Notes under the pieces: generated by a model
The model's database searches: none
Told to the model about the DNA's origin: nothing
What the model saw: the letters and a program-made list of their open reading frames with translations, nothing else
Program-made: the position numbers and the translations under genes
From: Capsulimonas sp.
Lineage (GTDB): Bacteria > Armatimonadota > Armatimonadia > Armatimonadales > Capsulimonadaceae
Direction: 5' to 3'
Assembly (NCBI GenBank): GCA_025963815.1
Contig: JAOQAA010000684.1
Location: 1 to 9,926 of the forward strand
DNA: 9,926 nt
In this document: positions 6,201-9,926 of the stretch, piece after piece
Layout of the letters: the number at the start of each line of letters is the position of its first letter
Position numbering within the stretch: position 1 is the first letter of the stretch

Positions 6201-6225
6201 CGGGCATGAATATTTCTACCGATAT
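6198..6225 (+). promoter_or_regulatory. Weak sigma-28 (FliA)-like promoter candidate for the chemotaxis gene
   Basis: TAAC (6198-6201) and ACCGATAT (6218-6225), 16 bases apart, resemble the flagellar sigma consensus TAAA-N15-GCCGATAA at 3 of 4 and 6 of 8 positions. Chemoreceptor genes are often driven by this sigma factor, which makes the partial match worth noting, but the spacing is one base long and no sigma-70 alternative is convincing. Confidence 0.25.
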
Positions 6226-6246
6226 GGAATACGAAATCAATTCCAT
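6224..6246. repeat. Inverted repeat upstream of the chemoreceptor gene
   Basis: ATGGAAT (6224-6230) and ATTCCAT (6240-6246) form perfect 7-bp arms around a 9-base spacer, ending 18 bases before the ATG at 6265 and just upstream of its AGGA. It could be a protein-binding site or an mRNA hairpin close to the ribosome-binding site. Confidence 0.4.
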
Positions 6247-6264
6247 CAGTAGGATACACTCAAC

Positions 6265-8220
6265 ATGAAATGGTTCGCTAATCTTGCAGTCGCTCGAAAG
6301 CTCGCCCTGGGGTTTGGGGCATGTCTCGTTGTCGCCGCTCTTCTGGGAGCGCTAGCGCTGGCCCATATGACACACCTCGGGGATGTTGCTCAAGAGATCG
6401 CGCGTAATCCGCTGCCGAAGTCCGTAATCGCCGCGCATATGACAGGTTCCGCGCGGCAGGTGCGCACACGTGAGTTTCAGCATCTTCTGGAACAGGGAGA
6501 CGAAGGCAAGGCGAAATACGATGCGGGGATTGCCGAAGCGCAGTCCGCGCTTCAAGGAGATTTCGACGCCTACGCGAAGACGCCGCTGACGGACAAGGAA
6601 CGCACCGTTTTTGAAACCTTCAAAAGCAGCTGGACTTCGTACTCACAGATGAATGACCGCGCACTGGCCCTGAGCCATCAGCGCCACACGGGCGAGGCGC
6701 TGAAGCTCCTGAATGGGGATATGAAAAAGCTATTCCATTCTGGGATTGAAGATCCGCTCACGGAATTGTCAGGCTTTAATGAGCAGTACGGCCAATCGCT
6801 GGCGCGGCAGGCCGTGGAGACCAGCCGAACCGCCGCACTTCAAGTGACGACACTGCTGATTGCAATGCTGGCGCTTGGATCCTTAGCCGCTTATGCGATC
6901 TCCCGAAATATTTCCCACTCTCTGAAGCTGATGGCGAAGGCGGCCGACGGTCTGGCTCAGGGCGACCTCGACCAGAAAATCACGCTGGATACACGAGAAG
7001 AAACAGGGCAGTTGGCGAACTCTCTGCGCACGCTGATCGACTATCAAAACGAAATGGCCCGCATCGCGGAAGCCATCGCGAATGGCGACCTTACTGGCCA
7101 CATTACTCCGCGCTCCGACAAAGACACACTGGGACACGCCTTCGCCGCGATGAACCGTCAGCTGCGCACACTGATTGGCGAGCTGTCCGAAAGCGCCGAA
7201 GCCGTGACGACGGCGTCGGGCATGCTTGCGGGGTCGTCGCGTATGGTCAGTGAATCGGCGGCGGAAGTCAGCGCCTCCATGAACGAAATTTCCAGCGCCA
7301 GCGAACAGTCGGCGCGCGGCGCGAGTGAAATCGCCCACGGCAGCGAGACCGCCGCCACCTCTCTTGCTCAAAGCGTGGGACAGCTGCGCGAAATGATGGG
7401 TTCCGTCCAGTCCGTGGCGCAGGACGCCGACGCCGCCAAGTCCGCCGGAACAGACGCGACCCGCGTGACTGGCGACGGCGCGCGGACGGTGGCGCGATCC
7501 ATTGAAAGCATGCAGGGCGTTCAAAAGTCCGTCTCGCGGTCCGCCGACATTATTCAGGGATTGGGAGCGGCGTCGGGTCAGATCGGCGCCATTGTGAAAA
7601 CGATCGACGATATCGCGTCGCAGACGAACCTTCTGGCGCTCAACGCCGCCATCGAAGCAGCGCGGGCGGGAGAAAGCGGACGCGGCTTCGCGGTGGTCGC
7701 GGACGAAGTCCGCAAACTCGCCGAAAGATCGGGCGTCGCCACCAAAGAGATCGCTTCGCTGATCTCGGATGTACAGGAACGCACAAAGCAGGCCGTACAG
7801 TCAATGGAGGAGGGCACGCGTGACGTAGAAGCCTCTTCCGCCCTCGCCGCCGAAGCCGGCAGCGCCCTCACAAAAATCGAGCGGGGAATTCAAATCGTCT
7901 CGCAGCGTGTTGAGGAAATCTGTGCGGCGTCCGGCAAGATGACGCAATCGGCCGAGCAGGTCAACCAGGCTATTGGAGACGTGAGCGCCGTGATGGAGCA
8001 AAGCTCCGCGGCGACAGAGGAACTGTGCGCCTCCGCCGAGGAGGTCTCCGCCTCCATTGAGATGGTTGCGGAGGCCACACAACGCCAGCAATCCTCCGTA
8101 GAGGACCTCGCCAGCGCCTCACGCGATCTGTCCGGAGTCGCGCGCCAGCTTCAGGATACGATCGCTCGGTTCCGTCTGGAAGAACAGGCGCCGCAGATGA
8201 AGCTGCGGATGGCCGCCTGA
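6265..8220 (+). CDS. Methyl-accepting chemotaxis protein, 4-helix-bundle sensor with HAMP region
   Basis: A 651-residue transmembrane chemoreceptor. TM1 is at about residues 13-34, a periplasmic helical sensor domain (4HB_MCP-like, 35-190) follows, then TM2 (193-212). Next come a HAMP domain (about 213-265) and a second HAMP-like repeat (about 266-310: [17 protein letters not shown], ending [12 protein letters not shown]). The signalling coiled coil occupies the rest, with the near-invariant hairpin tip around 444-496 ([41 protein letters not shown]), the site that contacts CheA and CheW. No C-terminal NWETF-type tether for CheR/CheB is present; the end is KLRMAA. The ligand cannot be predicted. 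The start has TAGGAT 10 bases upstream. No other chemotaxis or flagellar gene is in the window, so this is an orphan receptor. Its stop is only 6 bases from the stop of the convergent GH172 gene. Confidence 0.95.
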   Translation: MKWFANLAVARKLALGFGACLVVAALLGALALAHMTHLGDVAQEIARNPLPKSVIAAHMTGSARQVRTREFQHLLEQGDEGKAKYDAGIAEAQSALQGDFDAYAKTPLTDKERTVFETFKSSWTSYSQMNDRALALSHQRHTGEALKLLNGDMKKLFHSGIEDPLTELSGFNEQYGQSLARQAVETSRTAALQVTTLLIAMLALGSLAAYAISRNISHSLKLMAKAADGLAQGDLDQKITLDTREETGQLANSLRTLIDYQNEMARIAEAIANGDLTGHITPRSDKDTLGHAFAAMNRQLRTLIGELSESAEAVTTASGMLAGSSRMVSESAAEVSASMNEISSASEQSARGASEIAHGSETAATSLAQSVGQLREMMGSVQSVAQDADAAKSAGTDATRVTGDGARTVARSIESMQGVQKSVSRSADIIQGLGAASGQIGAIVKTIDDIASQTNLLALNAAIEAARAGESGRGFAVVADEVRKLAERSGVATKEIASLISDVQERTKQAVQSMEEGTRDVEASSALAAEAGSALTKIERGIQIVSQRVEEICAASGKMTQSAEQVNQAIGDVSAVMEQSSAATEELCASAEEVSASIEMVAEATQRQQSSVEDLASASRDLSGVARQLQDTIARFRLEEQAPQMKLRMAA

Positions 8221-8226
8221 AATTCC

Positions 8227-9375
8227 TTACTTGATGTGCGTCGAATCCGGCAGCGGCTCGTTCCCCCAGAGCGGGCCGCCGCCCAGTTCGCGCCGCCAGC
8301 TGTCGCGCCAGCGATGGATGTCCTGCGGGAGGATCTTGGGCATTGGCTGCCGCTGTGCTTTCGGGAGCATGGCCGGGAAGGGCGCGTGCGGCTCGCTCTG
8401 ATACCAGTAAGCGACCGTCGCGAGGTCCAGGGTCAGTGAGTTCGCGTGGCCATGTTCGATAGAAGCACTCAGAGATTTTTCGAAGTAAATCGGATCCTCG
8501 AGATGGAATCGATAGCAGTGCGTCCGGCCGAGAAAGCCCGTTTCGCCGTTCACGCGCGCGTAGCCGAAGTACGGATGCGTATATGTCTCTTTGGGGCACC
8601 AGGAGCCGTTGAAGTAATCCTCCGTCCCGGTGCCGTGCAGAGAGCCGGGCCACGGTTCGCCGTCGATCAGGAACATATCGTCACCCTCGCCGTACCAGAG
8701 CGGCGTCGGCGAATCGACATAATAATTGACTCCGACATAGTGCCCCGCGCCCTCAGCGTGCACGAACACGTGATTGTGGGCGTCCGATGGATTGATCGGC
8801 TGCACGCCCAGTGTCTCCCATTCGTTCTCCCGGTCGCCGCCCGCCGATTCCGGCCCCGGCGTCTGCCGGTTCCACCAGGCATGAAAACGCCCTACCTCCG
8901 GGCCCACACCGCCCAAATGCTCCTCATAGTCCACATAGTAATAAAAGTTGTCGATATTCTTGTCGGACTGGTTCTCGATCTCGATCCGCGCTCCCTCGCC
9001 GAACGGCATCGGGAAGTAACAGTTCAGCGCGTTGCCACTCGCCGGCGCAGCCGCCAGCGGCAGCGAGGCGTATAAGTAACGCTCACCCCAGCCCTGTCCA
9101 AAGAAATCCCCCAGCGGACACTCCACCGACGGCGACGCCTCCCCATCCCAGTACATACGAAGGATCGCATTGCGCCGGATCATAGGATCGGCGCAGCTGA
9201 TCGTGATCCAAATGTGTTTGATCACCCCTGCCCCGGTAACTTCCGCCAGCGTTCGCGTTTCCCCCAACGCGATCGGAACAAAGTCGTTGTTGCCCCCCGT
9301 TCGATCATAAGACGAGACGCGTTTCGTGCGCACTCCGGGTCGTAACACGGGAAGGTTGTCGAGTGGTCCGGGCAT
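8227..9375 (-). CDS. DUF2961 / glycoside hydrolase family 172-like protein
   Basis: A 382-residue protein covering the whole double jelly-roll family. Landmarks include SSYDRTGGNNDF (residues 21-32), IKHIWITI (52-59), ECPLGDFFGQGWG (85-97), NFYYYVDYEE (143-152), the acidic motif WYGEGDDMFLIDGE (227-240) and GTGTEDYFNGSW (248-259). Characterised GH172 members act on fructofuranose or arabinofuranose linkages (difructose dianhydride I synthase/hydrolase, D-arabinofuranosidase) and form trimers. Glu230 and Glu252, 22 residues apart, are my candidates for the catalytic pair, by analogy from memory. There is no signal peptide (MPGPLDNLPVLRPG), so a cytoplasmic enzyme acting on imported oligosaccharide is likely. 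The start at 9375 is supported by AGGAG five bases upstream, which overlaps the stop codon of the transposase gene. The substrate is unresolved, and no sugar transporter or other glycosidase is adjacent. Confidence 0.9.
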   Translation of the reverse strand: MPGPLDNLPVLRPGVRTKRVSSYDRTGGNNDFVPIALGETRTLAEVTGAGVIKHIWITISCADPMIRRNAILRMYWDGEASPSVECPLGDFFGQGWGERYLYASLPLAAAPASGNALNCYFPMPFGEGARIEIENQSDKNIDNFYYYVDYEEHLGGVGPEVGRFHAWWNRQTPGPESAGGDRENEWETLGVQPINPSDAHNHVFVHAEGAGHYVGVNYYVDSPTPLWYGEGDDMFLIDGEPWPGSLHGTGTEDYFNGSWCPKETYTHPYFGYARVNGETGFLGRTHCYRFHLEDPIYFEKSLSASIEHGHANSLTLDLATVAYWYQSEPHAPFPAMLPKAQRQPMPKILPQDIHRWRDSWRRELGGGPLWGNEPLPDSTHIK

Positions 9376-9383
9376 ATTAGCTC

Positions 9384-9842
9384 CTAAAAAGTTATCATTG
9401 ACGCATCGGCGCCTTCTTCATAGCCTCTCGCACTTGACCATTCCCATTCCGCTGGTCGCTCACACAAACCACGCCGGACGGGATTCTGATGAATGTAATT
9501 TATCGTTTTGGAAATTTCGTCTTCAGACCAGAGGTTCCTGTCGTACCCACCTCCGCGCTGCCAGAAGCGAAAGGCGCCACGGCCGTTTGGCTGGATGTCC
9601 CAGAAGGGTTCTTGCTTTTCGGCTGAAGCTCCAGTAGCAAGAAAATGACGCTTGGCCTTTGCAGTAACAGGCTGCTTCAGAGCAAACATAAGATCACTGA
9701 TCTTGTATTGATCATTGACAGGTCTAACAAGTATATGAACATGCTCTGGCATAAGTACATACGCCCAGAGATCGAATTCATGGTGTTCGACAGCACGGTA
9801 CATCGCTTCGAGAGTCCATTGTCTTGCCCGGTCACTTCGCAA
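9384..9842 (-). CDS. RAYT-like (REP-associated tyrosine) Y1 transposase, 5' end disrupted or without normal start
   Basis: The domain is the Y1/HUH transposase fold (IS200-like, REP-associated branch). MPEHVHILV (residues 31-39) holds the His-hydrophobic-His metal site, and YIHQNPVRRG (116-125) holds the likely catalytic Tyr116. FWQRGGGYDRNL (93-104) and EWEWSSARGY (132-141) are further family landmarks. Numbering is from the TTG at 9842, but family-like text continues upstream in frame to about 9896 (SGHAHFLTFSCFRRQQFL), the first strand of the fold, before an in-frame TAA at 9897-9899. No ATG, GTG, TTG or CTG lies in that extension, so the TTG at 9842 would make a truncated enzyme. One base out of frame, an ATG (9897-9895) immediately precedes the homologous text, so a single-base indel near 9894 could explain the break. 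The stop is 8 bases from the GH172 start. No REP palindromes or terminal repeats are visible. Confidence 0.68.
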   Translation of the reverse strand: MRSDRARQWTLEAMYRAVEHHEFDLWAYVLMPEHVHILVRPVNDQYKISDLMFALKQPVTAKAKRHFLATGASAEKQEPFWDIQPNGRGAFRFWQRGGGYDRNLWSEDEISKTINYIHQNPVRRGLCERPAEWEWSSARGYEEGADASMITF

Positions 9843-9926
9843 AAATTGCTGACGACGAAAACAGGAGAACGTTAGGAAATGGGCATGCCCGGAGCATTAT
9901 GTCGGATGCAGGATTTGCGTAACTGG

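Noticed and set aside
6883..7524. Minus-strand open frame of 213 codons inside the chemoreceptor gene
   Set aside because: It is antisense to a strongly conserved receptor; its His/Arg/Gly-rich product looks like a shadow of the coding strand.
8446..9075. Long plus-strand open frame (209 codons) antisense to the GH172 gene
   Set aside because: It lies wholly inside a gene with clear family motifs, has no recognisable domain and a composition expected from the antisense of GC-rich coding DNA.
9376..9926. Insertion-sequence ends or REP palindromes around the transposase
   Set aside because: I looked for inverted or GC-rich palindromic repeats on both sides and found none convincing; the upstream side is cut off by the window edge.

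Overview
The window looks like part of a bacterial chromosome of moderately high GC with mixed strand use. The best guess is a member of Armatimonadota (Capsulimonas-like), with Planctomycetota as the alternative. That placement is inferred from the gene mix, not from a marker gene: a DUF1559-type prepilin with an H-X9-DG motif, a polytopic PEP-CTERM protein with a VIT domain, a DUF2330 protein, a DUF2961/GH172 glycosidase and a RAYT-like transposase. No tRNA, rRNA, CRISPR array or complete insertion sequence is visible.

Layout, left to right. Bases 1-729 hold the 3' part of a DUF1559 prepilin-like gene. A strong hairpin (745-763) separates it from a convergent short-chain dehydrogenase (SDR; 765-1487, minus) whose catalytic Tyr and Lys are replaced. 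A divergent MarR regulator follows (1580-2068, plus); its start sits just downstream of a TATAAT box, as in a leaderless mRNA. Next is a membrane protein gene broken by a +1 frame change near 2914-2928. Its N-terminal half (from 2136) carries about five membrane segments. Its C-terminal half (to 4590) carries a VIT domain, a degenerate VWA-like region and a PEP-CTERM sorting tail. A mostly empty stretch (4591-4845) leads to a promoter, a 10-codon leader ORF and a secreted, membrane-anchored DUF2330 protein (4936-6069). After a possible 37-residue ORF comes a methyl-accepting chemotaxis protein (6265-8220). Convergent to it, only 6 bases away, is a GH172-family protein (8227-9375, minus), preceded on the same strand by a RAYT-like HUH transposase with no proper start codon (9384 to about 9896).

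The best-supported regulatory unit is the SDR-marR-PEP-CTERM segment. The motif ATACTTTGNNTTA occurs in both intergenic gaps flanking marR, each time over the -10/start region of a recognisable promoter. This suggests that one MarR protein controls the SDR gene, itself and the membrane protein gene. The remaining genes look like independent surface, sensing and carbohydrate functions; I see no complete new multi-gene system. The observations most worth checking are the frameshifted VIT/PEP-CTERM protein, the shared MarR box, the SDR lacking YxxxK, the leader ORF in front of the DUF2330 gene and the RAYT/GH172 junction.
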